A stretch of 64,000 nucleotides of DNA, from assembly GCF_001185345.1 (NCBI RefSeq), contig NZ_KQ236744.1:253557-317556 (forward strand), given 5' to 3'. The DNA comes from Dorea sp. D27. GTDB taxonomy: Bacteria; Bacillota; Clostridia; Lachnospirales; Lachnospiraceae. The position numbers and the translations under genes were made by a program. Below the pieces are notes generated by a model that saw only the letters and a list, made by a program, of their open reading frames with translations, was not told the DNA's origin and searched no databases. This document shows, in pieces, positions 16,438 to 24,513 of the stretch (the first letter of the stretch is position 1; every line of letters begins with the position of its first letter).

Positions 16438-17947
16438 TGTGGGCACGACAGGTGCCAAAGCAATGGTATTTACAGAAGAAGGTGAGGCGAGGGGATATGC
16501 GTTCCGGGAATATGGGATCCTGTATACGAAGGAAGGCTATGCCTGCCAGGATGCGGAGTACGTCTGGCGCGTAACGAAAGAGGTCATACGTGAAGCGGCC
16601 AGAGAGGAGGGGCAGCATATCAGAAGCATATCCATCTCCGTACAGGGGGACGCGGTCATACCTGTCGACTGCAACAGAACAGCAATAGACTATGCCCAGC
16701 TCGGCATGGATTACCGGGGCACCGGTGAGGTCCAGCTGTGCGAAAGCAGGCTAGGAGCCGAAGCAGTATTTGCCAGGACGGGCATGCGGCCCCACCCCAT
16801 GAATACATTTATAAAAATATTGTGGATAAAAAGACATGACAGCCGGCTATATGAAAAGACATACAAATTCGTAACGTATGCTGATTTCATCTTGGGCAAG
16901 CTCGGCAGCAGCAGTATTGTCATCGATTATACGATGGCCGCAAGGACGCAGGCATTTGATCTGCGTGAGGAAAGATGGTCTGAGGAAATACTGGGGGCAT
17001 TTGGAATCGACGAGGAGAAACTTGGCACGCCGGTGCCATCGGGTACGGTGGCAGGTACGATAGACAGGGAGCTGGCAGAGGAACTTGGTATCAACAGCGG
17101 TGCCGTGCTGGCAGCAGGCGGGCATGACCAGACATGTGCTGCGGCAGGCGCCGGGATTACCGGAGAAGGGATGGCACTTGATTCTCACGGAACCGCGGAA
17201 GTCCTGACAGCCGTATGCGGGCGGCCCATACTGGGGAAGGTTATGTTCGACGGCTTTTATCCTTGCTATAACCATGTACTGCCGGGACGATACGCGACCT
17301 TTGGACTGAACCATACGGGGGGAGCGCTGCTGAAGTGGTTTGTAGAAGAATACTGCAAAGAGGACAAAAGGCTGGCGAAGGAGCAGGGAGCACAAGTATA
17401 TGACTATATCATAGGAAGGCTTCCCCAGCCTCCGTCTCATGTGATGGTGCTTCCCTATCTGAACGGGAGCGGGACGCCCCACTGTGATTGGGAGATGCGG
17501 GGAGGCATACTGGGCCTTACGATGGCGACCGGTCGTTATGATATCGCCAAGGCCGTAATGGAATCGCTTTGCTTTGAGATGCGCCTTAATATGGAGCGGA
17601 TGGAACAGGCCGGCATACCGATACGGGATATCAGATGTGCCGGAGGAGGGGCACGTTCGGCGGCCGGACTTCAGCTGAAGGCTGATATCATGGGGGTTCC
17701 CGTGACGACGCTGAAGGTGAGGGAGGCTGCATGCTTTGGGGCGGCAATCCTGGCCGGAAGGGCGATAGGACTCTACGAAAGCATGGAAGAGATACAATGC
17801 CTTGTCCGGACGGATATCACGTATGAGCCGGAAAAAGTGAGACGGAACATGTACGAGGAAAGGTACCGGGTCTACCGTGGGCTTTATGACGTGATGAAGC
17901 CGGTGATGTCCCGGGTAGGCAGAGTAGATGCAGAAAATATCCCATAA
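16421..17947 (+). CDS. FGGY-family carbohydrate kinase, copy 1
   Basis: 508 residues. The first actin-like domain opens with L-L-G-I-D-V-G-T-T-G-A-K and the second contains the catalytic base Asp236 in G-G-H-D-Q-T-C-A-A-A-G. It ends with A-A-C-F-G-A-A-I-L-A-G. It should phosphorylate a ketose made by the upstream isomerase. The start overlaps the isomerase gene by 17 bases; a frame extension to 16373 has no support. The purine-rich stretch GAAAGAGAG is the only ribosome binding candidate, which fits translational coupling. Confidence 0.9.
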   Translation: MLLGIDVGTTGAKAMVFTEEGEARGYAFREYGILYTKEGYACQDAEYVWRVTKEVIREAAREEGQHIRSISISVQGDAVIPVDCNRTAIDYAQLGMDYRGTGEVQLCESRLGAEAVFARTGMRPHPMNTFIKILWIKRHDSRLYEKTYKFVTYADFILGKLGSSSIVIDYTMAARTQAFDLREERWSEEILGAFGIDEEKLGTPVPSGTVAGTIDRELAEELGINSGAVLAAGGHDQTCAAAGAGITGEGMALDSHGTAEVLTAVCGRPILGKVMFDGFYPCYNHVLPGRYATFGLNHTGGALLKWFVEEYCKEDKRLAKEQGAQVYDYIIGRLPQPPSHVMVLPYLNGSGTPHCDWEMRGGILGLTMATGRYDIAKAVMESLCFEMRLNMERMEQAGIPIRDIRCAGGGARSAAGLQLKADIMGVPVTTLKVREAACFGAAILAGRAIGLYESMEEIQCLVRTDITYEPEKVRRNMYEERYRVYRGLYDVMKPVMSRVGRVDAENIP

Positions 17948-18791
17948 AGTACAGGTAGAGCTCAATGCGGTATACCATGCACTCAAAAGTGCGGAGAAGA
18001 AAGCTGCGGATTATGTGCTTTTACATCCGCAGCAGGCTGCCTGCCATTCGATTACCGAGTCGGCAAAGCGGGCGGGCTGCAGCGAAGCGACATTAGTCAG
18101 GCTGGCTCAGAAGCTTGGATACGGGGGCTATGCGCAGATGAAGCAGGCGCTGCTGCCGGCTGAGGCGGTGACAGAGCTGGATATGCCGCTGCCATACGGC
18201 GACATCGGGGAAAGCCGGGATGCAAGCACAGTAATCCGCAGCGTATTCGGTGTGGCCGCCCAGGCGCTGGAAGATACGATGCAGCTGCTGGACAACGAAG
18301 CGTATGAAAAGTGCCTTGCATATATCATCCACGCAGGGAAAGTCTTGATTGCAGGTGCAGGGGATGCCTATACGGTAGCGTACAGCGCGTATCTTAAGTT
18401 TTCGCGGGTTGGCATTGCCGCCGCCTGTCCGGCGGACTTTGATGTCCAGCTTATGGAGGCGTCGGGAATGGGGCCGGACGACGTGCTGCTGCTCATCTCT
18501 CATTCAGGTGAGACGAGGACGCTTTGCCGGGTCGCAGAGGCAGCAGGAAAAAAAGGAACCCACATTATCACTGTGACGAATTATCCGCTGTCAACGCTTG
18601 CAAGACTGTCAGGCTGTGTCATACGGACAGCCGCATTTACGAAGAATCCGTGCAATGAGACCGTTGCAAAGAGGATTCCTGAGCTCTGCATCATAGAGGC
18701 ACTGTATATCAGCATACTGCAGGGGCCGGACGAGCAGTATGCAAAGACGCTTAAGTGCTCCAATGAGCAGCTGAAGAAAAACAAGTTCTAA
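17928..18791 (+). CDS. RpiR/MurR-family transcriptional regulator
   Basis: 287 residues. The N-terminal HTH_6 domain (about 1-75) reads S-I-T-E-S-A-K-R-A-G-C-S-E-A-T-L-V-R-L, and a SIS domain (about 110-260) contains L-I-A-G-A-G-D-A-Y and L-L-I-S-H-S-G-E-T-R-T. Proteins of this type sense phosphosugars and usually repress catabolic genes. Its start lies 20 bases inside the kinase gene, so it is co-expressed with the operon it probably controls. The palindrome at 11929-11955 is its most likely operator. The stop codon lies inside an A-rich repeat before the next operon. Confidence 0.9.
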   Translation: MQKISHKVQVELNAVYHALKSAEKKAADYVLLHPQQAACHSITESAKRAGCSEATLVRLAQKLGYGGYAQMKQALLPAEAVTELDMPLPYGDIGESRDASTVIRSVFGVAAQALEDTMQLLDNEAYEKCLAYIIHAGKVLIAGAGDAYTVAYSAYLKFSRVGIAAACPADFDVQLMEASGMGPDDVLLLISHSGETRTLCRVAEAAGKKGTHIITVTNYPLSTLARLSGCVIRTAAFTKNPCNETVAKRIPELCIIEALYISILQGPDEQYAKTLKCSNEQLKKNKF

Positions 18792-18853
18792 AAAAAGTCT
18801 GACGAATATCTAAAAAATACCGGGCTAAGATATAAAATCAGAAATGTTAAAAT
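18788..18853 (+). promoter_or_regulatory. Candidate activator site and -10 of the second catabolic operon
   Basis: CTAAAAAAAG at 18788 and ATATCTAAAAAATACC with its CTAAAAA at 18810 are 22 bp apart. TAAAAT at 18848-18853 lies 38 bp after the second repeat, as upstream of 1042. The first repeat includes the rpiR stop codon, so it could be partly coincidental. No -35 box is visible. Confidence 0.4.
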
Positions 18854-18887
18854 GAGAGCGTAAAGAGTTATAGATTCTTACGCTCTC
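18854..18887 (+). promoter_or_regulatory. Stem-loop at the 5' end of the aldolase operon message
   Basis: GAGAGCGTAA and TTACGCTCTC pair perfectly around a 14-base loop. Only GTTTG follows, so it is a poor terminator. If the inferred -10 at 18848 is real, transcription would begin inside the left arm or a few bases later, giving a 5'-terminal structure. Otherwise it is the weak terminator of the first operon. Confidence 0.5.
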
Positions 18888-18923
18888 GTTTGCGTACAAA
18901 TAAGACAGAAAAGAGGTAGCGGA

Positions 18924-19598
18924 ATGTGTAAGACGGAGATGCAGCAGAAAGAAGAAATCGTGGAGGCGGGAAAATCCCTTTATGACAAAGGGCTGCTCGT
19001 GGGGACAGACGGAAATATCAGCATCCGCCTGTCTGAACAGGAAGTGCTCATAACAGCGTCCGGCTTCTGCAAGGGCAGGCTTACGGCAGAACAGATTACG
19101 AAAGTGGACATGGAAGGCCATGTTCTGGAAGGGCTGAAGCCCGCCAGGGATATCCGTATGCATCTGGCGGTCTACAGGGAGTGCAGGGAGGCAAAAGCAG
19201 TCGTACATGCCCATCCTCCCGTCACTACCGGTTATGCCATGTCAGAAGTGTCGTTTGAAAAGACGGCGCTGCCGGAAGTGCTGTTCGCCCTGAAGGGTAT
19301 CGCGGTTACAGAATATACGACGCCTACAACGGTAGAAGTGCCGCTGGAAGTAAGCCGAGTCATGGCAGAGGACCCGGAATGCCGGACGATACTCCTGGCA
19401 AACCACGGTGCCCTGACAATAGGCAGCGATGTCGGCGAAGCCTTCTATATGATGGAGACGCTTGAGATGTTTCTGAAAGCAAATCTGGTCTCAAAGCTTC
19501 TGGGCAATACCCGTTATCTGGACGAAGTACAGATGGAAAAAGTAAACCGCTTGATAAAAGGAGAAGATCCGGACAGTGTTATTGGAGGTACGAAATGA
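18924..19598 (+). CDS. Class II aldolase / sugar-phosphate epimerase family protein
   Basis: 224 residues with the class II fold: G-T-D-G-N-I-S at 27-33, zinc ligands His95 and His97 (V-H-A-H-P-P) and His161 (A-N-H-G-A). E. coli fuculose-phosphate aldolase has a catalytic Glu73 in K-P-S-S-E. The equivalent position here is Asp76 in K-P-A-R-D, as in ribulose-5-phosphate 4-epimerases. The protein may therefore be an aldolase or an epimerase; the kinase and isomerase genes after it fit either. GAGGTAG precedes ATG. The gene overlaps the next by four bases (ATGA). Confidence 0.88.
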   Translation: MCKTEMQQKEEIVEAGKSLYDKGLLVGTDGNISIRLSEQEVLITASGFCKGRLTAEQITKVDMEGHVLEGLKPARDIRMHLAVYRECREAKAVVHAHPPVTTGYAMSEVSFEKTALPEVLFALKGIAVTEYTTPTTVEVPLEVSRVMAEDPECRTILLANHGALTIGSDVGEAFYMMETLEMFLKANLVSKLLGNTRYLDEVQMEKVNRLIKGEDPDSVIGGTK

Positions 19599-21139
19599 AC
19601 AATTATTTTATGGGACTTGACTATGGAACCGGAGGATGCAAGGTATGTATCATCGATGAGAGAGCAGAAGTGCTCGCCTATGCGTACCGGAAGTATGACA
19701 TTATCACGAACCAGGACAATTATTCAGAACATGACGTGCATGACTACTGGCCCGCCACGTGTGCAATGATAAAAGAGTGCATGGACAAGGCAGGCGTGAA
19801 ACCGGAAGATATCAGAGGCATCGGCACGTCATCCGCCCTGCCGTCGCTCGTGATGGTAGATGAAGAGGGCAATCCGGTGCACAATGCATACAATCTGATG
19901 GACCGGAGGGCGGACAGGCAGGAAAATTGGCTGAAAGAATATATAGGTACGGACGAAATATTCCGGCTGACCGGCAACCGGATTGAAGACCATCCGATAC
20001 TTGTGAACCTCCTCTGGGAAAAGGAGAACAGGCCGGAAGATTACAGGCGCATCTATAAAGCGCTGACCATCGACGGATATATCCGCATGAAGCTGACCGG
20101 GCAGATGACTGCACACCACAGCGCGGGTATCTTCTACGGGGTAGCCTATGACCTTGACCAGAACAAGTTTGACGAAGAGATGCTTGGACGGATAGGAATT
20201 GCCGCCTCTGTCCTGCCTGATTTCTACCGCTGTGAGGACATTATTGGAGAGGTGACGGAAGAGGCGGCAAAAGAGGCGGGGCTCGTACCTGGCATTGAAG
20301 TGGCAGGAGGGCAGGTTGACTGTAACGCCGGATGGATTGGGGCAGGAGCTACCGAGGTAGGGGATATCCAGATGAATCTGGGAACGTGTGGCAATATGGG
20401 AATCGTGAGGAATACGAAAGAGAAGTTCCGTGATATGTTCAACTTACAGTATACGACGGACTGTACCAATACTTATATTACAGTTACGACGACACAGACC
20501 GGAGGCCAGTGCCTGAGATATATGAAGGAGAACTTTGCGCAGCTTGAGACGGCGATGGAAGAACTGATTCCGGATTTTGACAGCTATGACTACCTCAACA
20601 TGGAAGCAGACAGGATACCACCGGGGAGCGAAGGGCTTGTCGTACTGCCTTACCTGATGGGGGAGCGTACGCCGATATGGGATAATGACGCAAGAGGAGT
20701 CGTGTTCGGCCTGTCATTGTACCATACGAAAGCACATCTCGTGAGGGCGATGATGGAGGGGGTCGCTTATGCCTTGTACGATTCCTTTATCATATTGAAG
20801 GAAAGCGGAATCAAGATCAACTATCCCCTCGTCATGAATGAAGGCGGGGCGAAGAGCAGGCTCTGGAGAAGGATTATAACAGATGTGCTGAACGTGCCGA
20901 CGGTATTCGTGAAGAACAGGGTCGGGGCTCCTTACGGAGACGCCCTTCTGGCGGCAGTGGCAACTGGTTATATGAAAGACTTCAGCATAGCGAAGGAGAA
21001 GGCACAATACGTGGAACCGATGGAGCCGATTGAGGACAACCATGAGATATATATGAAGTATTACCATATATACAAAAATCTTTACCGACATGTAAAAGAA
21101 GACTACAAAGATTTAAAAGAATTAAGAAAGCAGGTGTAG
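19595..21139 (+). CDS. FGGY-family carbohydrate kinase, copy 2 (xylulokinase-like)
   Basis: 514 residues with two actin-like domains. It starts M-G-L-D-Y-G-T-G-G-C-K and has the catalytic base Asp242 in G-G-Q-V-D-C-N-A-G-W. The C-terminal signature is E-G-G-A-K-S-R-L-W and G-A-P-Y-G-D-A-L-L-A. It is clearly divergent from the kinase at 16421, so the two probably phosphorylate different sugars. Its start overlaps the aldolase stop by four bases and is preceded by TTGGAGG, so production is coupled. Confidence 0.9.
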   Translation: MNNYFMGLDYGTGGCKVCIIDERAEVLAYAYRKYDIITNQDNYSEHDVHDYWPATCAMIKECMDKAGVKPEDIRGIGTSSALPSLVMVDEEGNPVHNAYNLMDRRADRQENWLKEYIGTDEIFRLTGNRIEDHPILVNLLWEKENRPEDYRRIYKALTIDGYIRMKLTGQMTAHHSAGIFYGVAYDLDQNKFDEEMLGRIGIAASVLPDFYRCEDIIGEVTEEAAKEAGLVPGIEVAGGQVDCNAGWIGAGATEVGDIQMNLGTCGNMGIVRNTKEKFRDMFNLQYTTDCTNTYITVTTTQTGGQCLRYMKENFAQLETAMEELIPDFDSYDYLNMEADRIPPGSEGLVVLPYLMGERTPIWDNDARGVVFGLSLYHTKAHLVRAMMEGVAYALYDSFIILKESGIKINYPLVMNEGGAKSRLWRRIITDVLNVPTVFVKNRVGAPYGDALLAAVATGYMKDFSIAKEKAQYVEPMEPIEDNHEIYMKYYHIYKNLYRHVKEDYKDLKELRKQV

Positions 21140-21142
21140 AGG

Positions 21143-22576
21143 ATGAAGAAAGCGGACGTAGGATTTGGAGTGATTGTATCGACAAGAGGATTTTTCAATC
21201 CAAAGCTGGCTTATGAAGGGAGGATGCAGCTTCTGGCTAAGCTGGGCGGCATGGGATACGAGACGATATGCCTTGACGAGTCCGAGACGAGATACGGTCT
21301 CGTAGAGACGATGGACGATGCCCAGAAGTGTGCAGAGCTGTTTAAGAAAAATGCAGAGAAGATTCAGGGAATCATCGTATGCCTTCCAAACTTCGGAGAT
21401 GAGGTAGGAGTCGTAAGCGCCATTGACAAGGCAGGGCTGCATGTACCTGTTCTTGTACAGGCATGTGACGATGAAAGAGATAAGATGGACCTGGCAGGAC
21501 GCAGGGACGCCTTCTGCGGAAAGATATCCGTCTGCAACAACTTGAACCAGTACGGCATCAAATTTACAAATACAACGTATCATACATGTGCCATAGACAG
21601 TGAAGTATTTACGGAAGATATCAGCAACTTCGCAAAAGTATGCAGGATTACCGCAGGTCTCAAGGGGCTTCGCGTTGCACAGATGGGAACGAGGCCGGCG
21701 GCCTTCCAGACCGTCAGGTATTCGGAAAAGCTGCTCCAGACGCTAGGGATACAAGTCATTCCGGTAGACATGTCGGAGATTATTTTTGCGGCAGAAAGAT
21801 TAGAGATGACGGAAGATGTGGCCGCCGCGGTGGACAAGATCAAGTCATACGGGCGGATGGAAGAGGGCGTACAGGAAGAGAGCATAGTGAAGCAGGCTAA
21901 GCTGTATGTAACCGTAAGAGACTGGATGAGAGAAAACGACTGCAGGACCGGTACGATTCAATGCTGGGACTCCATACAGATCAATTACGGATGTGCGGCC
22001 TGTCTGACGATGAGCATGCTTGGAGAAGAGGGTATGCCTATGGCATGTGAAGTGGATGTCATGGGAGCAGTGACGATGTATGCCATGTATCTTGCGAGCG
22101 GGTCGCCTTCCGGATATCTGGACTGGAACAACAGCTACGGAGAAGACAGAGACATGTGTATAGGAATCCACTGTTCTAATTTTCCGAAGTCATTTATCAA
22201 CGGCGATTTTGAAATCGGCAGCCTCGATATCCTTGGCAACAGCCTGGGCAGAGAAAACTGTTTTGGGGCTTGCAAGACTGTGATTGCCCCGGGAGAGATG
22301 ACCTATGGAAAGATATCCACGGATGATGAAAAAGGAAGGGTAAAGATGTATGTCGGAGAGGGAAGTTTTGTGGACGATGAGATAGATACGCTGGGAGGTG
22401 TGGCAATCTGCAGAGTCCCTGGTCTTCAGCCTCTCATGGATTACATCTGCGGCAATGGCTTCGAGCACCATGTGGCTATGAACCGGGGACGTTCCGCGCA
22501 TGTGCTTGCAGAAGCGCTCGGCAAATATATGGGCGTGGACGTCTATTGCCATGACGGAAAGGGTGCAGTAAGATGA
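21143..22576 (+). CDS. L-fucose/L-arabinose isomerase family protein, copy 2
   Basis: 477 residues. The metal-binding triad is Glu303 (A-C-E-V-D), Asp327 (L-D-W) and His343 (I-H-C-S-N-F-P). It shares the domain plan and length of the product of 15022 but is distant in sequence. The N-terminal part (G-V-I-V-S-T-R-G-F-F-N-P) is characteristic of this branch. It starts three bases after the kinase stop, so isomerase and kinase are a functional pair. The aldolase upstream could then cleave or epimerise the ketose phosphate. Confidence 0.88.
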   Translation: MKKADVGFGVIVSTRGFFNPKLAYEGRMQLLAKLGGMGYETICLDESETRYGLVETMDDAQKCAELFKKNAEKIQGIIVCLPNFGDEVGVVSAIDKAGLHVPVLVQACDDERDKMDLAGRRDAFCGKISVCNNLNQYGIKFTNTTYHTCAIDSEVFTEDISNFAKVCRITAGLKGLRVAQMGTRPAAFQTVRYSEKLLQTLGIQVIPVDMSEIIFAAERLEMTEDVAAAVDKIKSYGRMEEGVQEESIVKQAKLYVTVRDWMRENDCRTGTIQCWDSIQINYGCAACLTMSMLGEEGMPMACEVDVMGAVTMYAMYLASGSPSGYLDWNNSYGEDRDMCIGIHCSNFPKSFINGDFEIGSLDILGNSLGRENCFGACKTVIAPGEMTYGKISTDDEKGRVKMYVGEGSFVDDEIDTLGGVAICRVPGLQPLMDYICGNGFEHHVAMNRGRSAHVLAEALGKYMGVDVYCHDGKGAVR

Positions 22577-23667
22577 CAGATTTTGACAGCAAGCTGGAGA
22601 GGATAAGAGCGCTTCTTGAAAGACGTCAGGCAGAAGCCGTCGTAATTGCAAGGAGAGACAACTTTGCCTGGCTCACCGGAGGCGGCGAAAGCGGCGTCAT
22701 ATTGAATCAGGAGAACGGATTCGTCTATCTCATAGTCACGCGGAAGGAGAGAGCTGCCGTGGCCCTGCGTGCCGATGCAGACAAAGCAGAGGAGGAGCTC
22801 CTCAAAGGGCTCGGCTTTACCTTCCATATGCTTGACTGGAAATCCGCAGGAATAGAGGCGCATATAAGAAGCCTGCTGGAAGGGAAAAGGGCCCTGTCCG
22901 ACATCCCTCTTACGGGCTGCACGTGTGATGCCGCGGCCATATATGAACTGGAATATCCGATGACGGAGACGGAGACAGGACGTTACAGAGAGCTTGGAAG
23001 GCTGACAGACATGATCATGGCCCGTACTGCAAAGCGTATGCGGCAGGGGATGACCGAGAATGAGATAAAGGCAGAAGTGCTCCACGCCTGTGCGGATTAT
23101 GGCGCAGAGGTGGACGTACTGCTCGTTGGGAGCGACGAGCGGATTGAAAAGTACAGGCACTGTACGCCCACGGATAAAAAGGCCACACGTACGGTGCTGC
23201 TTTCACCGGTATTGCGGAAGTATGGGCTGCATTCCAATATCGCCCGTATGGTCTGCTTCGGCAGCGTGCCCGGGGAGGTCAGGAAGAGATATGACGCCGT
23301 ATGCCAGATTCAGGCTGAAATCATTGCCGCAAGCCGGGAAAATGTAGCTTTCAGGAATATCTTCCGGCTGCAGGAGAAATGGTACCATAGACTTGGCTTC
23401 GGACAGGAATGGTTGGAACACGGTCACGGTGCGCCGGTCGGCTATATGCTATCGGATGCCTCTGTCCTGTACGATGAACACAGGTGCATGACATCCGGCC
23501 AGGCATATGAGTGGTATGTGACGGTAAGCGGCGCGAAGTCTGCCGAGCTTGTGATGAATACGGGCGGCAGACAGGAGATTCTGTCCATGACGGGAGAATG
23601 GCCGGAGAAAGCATACCGGACAGAAGGCGGGGCCGTCATAAAGCTGCCGGACATATGGGTGCGATAA
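22573..23667 (+). CDS. M24/creatinase-fold protein with degenerate metal site
   Basis: 364 residues with a creatinase-type N-terminal domain (R-R-D-N-F-A-W-L-T-G-G-G) and an M24 pita-bread domain. In active M24 peptidases two aspartates lie in the D-x-G ... S-D-x-T-R region; the equivalent stretch here is L-L-S-P-V-L-R-K-Y-G-L-H-S-N-I-A-R, with Ser and Asn in those places. The G-H-G histidine survives. A metal-dependent aminopeptidase is therefore unlikely; creatinase itself works without metal, so a small-molecule hydrolase is possible. The gene overlaps the isomerase stop by four bases and closes the sugar operon. Confidence 0.8.
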   Translation: MTDFDSKLERIRALLERRQAEAVVIARRDNFAWLTGGGESGVILNQENGFVYLIVTRKERAAVALRADADKAEEELLKGLGFTFHMLDWKSAGIEAHIRSLLEGKRALSDIPLTGCTCDAAAIYELEYPMTETETGRYRELGRLTDMIMARTAKRMRQGMTENEIKAEVLHACADYGAEVDVLLVGSDERIEKYRHCTPTDKKATRTVLLSPVLRKYGLHSNIARMVCFGSVPGEVRKRYDAVCQIQAEIIAASRENVAFRNIFRLQEKWYHRLGFGQEWLEHGHGAPVGYMLSDASVLYDEHRCMTSGQAYEWYVTVSGAKSAELVMNTGGRQEILSMTGEWPEKAYRTEGGAVIKLPDIWVR

Positions 23668-23679
23668 ATGCGCGTAGAA

Positions 23680-23716
23680 AAGCCGGGACGTGGTGTGAGA
23701 CCGCCCCGGCTTATTT
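23680..23716. terminator. Terminator between convergent operons
   Basis: AAGCCGGG and CCCGGCTT enclose a 17-base loop, followed by ATTTCTATT. It ends the plus-strand sugar operon and can also serve the minus-strand operon ending at 23748. Confidence 0.75.
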
Positions 23717-23747
23717 CTATTCTATCATACTTCGTGCATGCTGCAGG

Positions 23748-24491
23748 CTATAATGTGGTGAACAGATCCATAGACTGCCCCGTCATGACTGCAGGTGCAT
23801 CACAGAGCAGATATACGATAGCCTTTGCCACATCTTCGGAACGTCCCATCTTAGCATCATCCTGCCCGACGGAGTGATTGTAAACCCTCTGCCCCGGCGT
23901 GTCAACGATTCCCGGGGATACGGCGTTAGCTCTAATGCCGTATTCTTGTGTCTGGATAGCGGTCGTCTTAGTCATAGTGATGATTCCGCCCTTGGCGACG
24001 GCATATGCTCCCATCTGGGAAGCGATGCGTCCCATACGGGAAGATACGCTTACGATATCTCCGCTGCGCTGTTTTATCATGACGGGAACGACTTTATTGA
24101 TGCAGAGGAATGGTATGCGCAGATTCGTTTTTATAATCTGGTCCCACTGTTCTTCCGACCATTCCCATATTTTGATTGCCTGATGTTCTATATTATTGTA
24201 GATTTCCTTTGGATATCCGCCCGCGTTATTGACCAGGATATCTATTCTGCCGAACTGGTCTACGACAGTGTCAACCATAGACTGTACCTGTTCTCCGTCC
24301 GTCAGGTCTCTGGAGAGCGCGACGGCCTTTCCGCCTTTTTCTTCTATCAGCCGCACCGTCTCATCCAGATCGGACTGGGTTCTGGCTACAGCGGCTACGG
24401 TTGCGCCCTCTGCGGCTATGGCAAGAGCGGCGTCTCTGCCGATTCCTTTTCCGGCTCCGGTTACGATTGCAATCTTTCCTTCTAATCTCAT
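23748..24491 (-). CDS. Short-chain dehydrogenase/reductase (SDR)
   Basis: 247 residues of the classical SDR type. The cofactor motif is T-G-A-G-K-G-I-G, followed by N-N-A-G, the catalytic Ser in V-S-S-R-M-G and Tyr/Lys in Y-A-V-A-K. It starts after GGAGGTAAC; a longer open frame to 24599 lacks a ribosome binding site and would run into aroB. It is third in a minus-strand operon after aroF and aroB. It is not a shikimate dehydrogenase (AroE is a different fold), so its link with the aromatic pathway may be only transcriptional. Substrate unknown. Confidence 0.88.
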   Translation of the reverse strand: MRLEGKIAIVTGAGKGIGRDAALAIAAEGATVAAVARTQSDLDETVRLIEEKGGKAVALSRDLTDGEQVQSMVDTVVDQFGRIDILVNNAGGYPKEIYNNIEHQAIKIWEWSEEQWDQIIKTNLRIPFLCINKVVPVMIKQRSGDIVSVSSRMGRIASQMGAYAVAKGGIITMTKTTAIQTQEYGIRANAVSPGIVDTPGQRVYNHSVGQDDAKMGRSEDVAKAIVYLLCDAPAVMTGQSMDLFTTL

Positions 24492-24513
24492 AATAGTTAC
24501 CTCCAAATATGAT

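Noticed and set aside
22573..23667. Active Xaa-Pro aminopeptidase
   Set aside because: The two aspartate metal ligands appear replaced; only the fold is kept.
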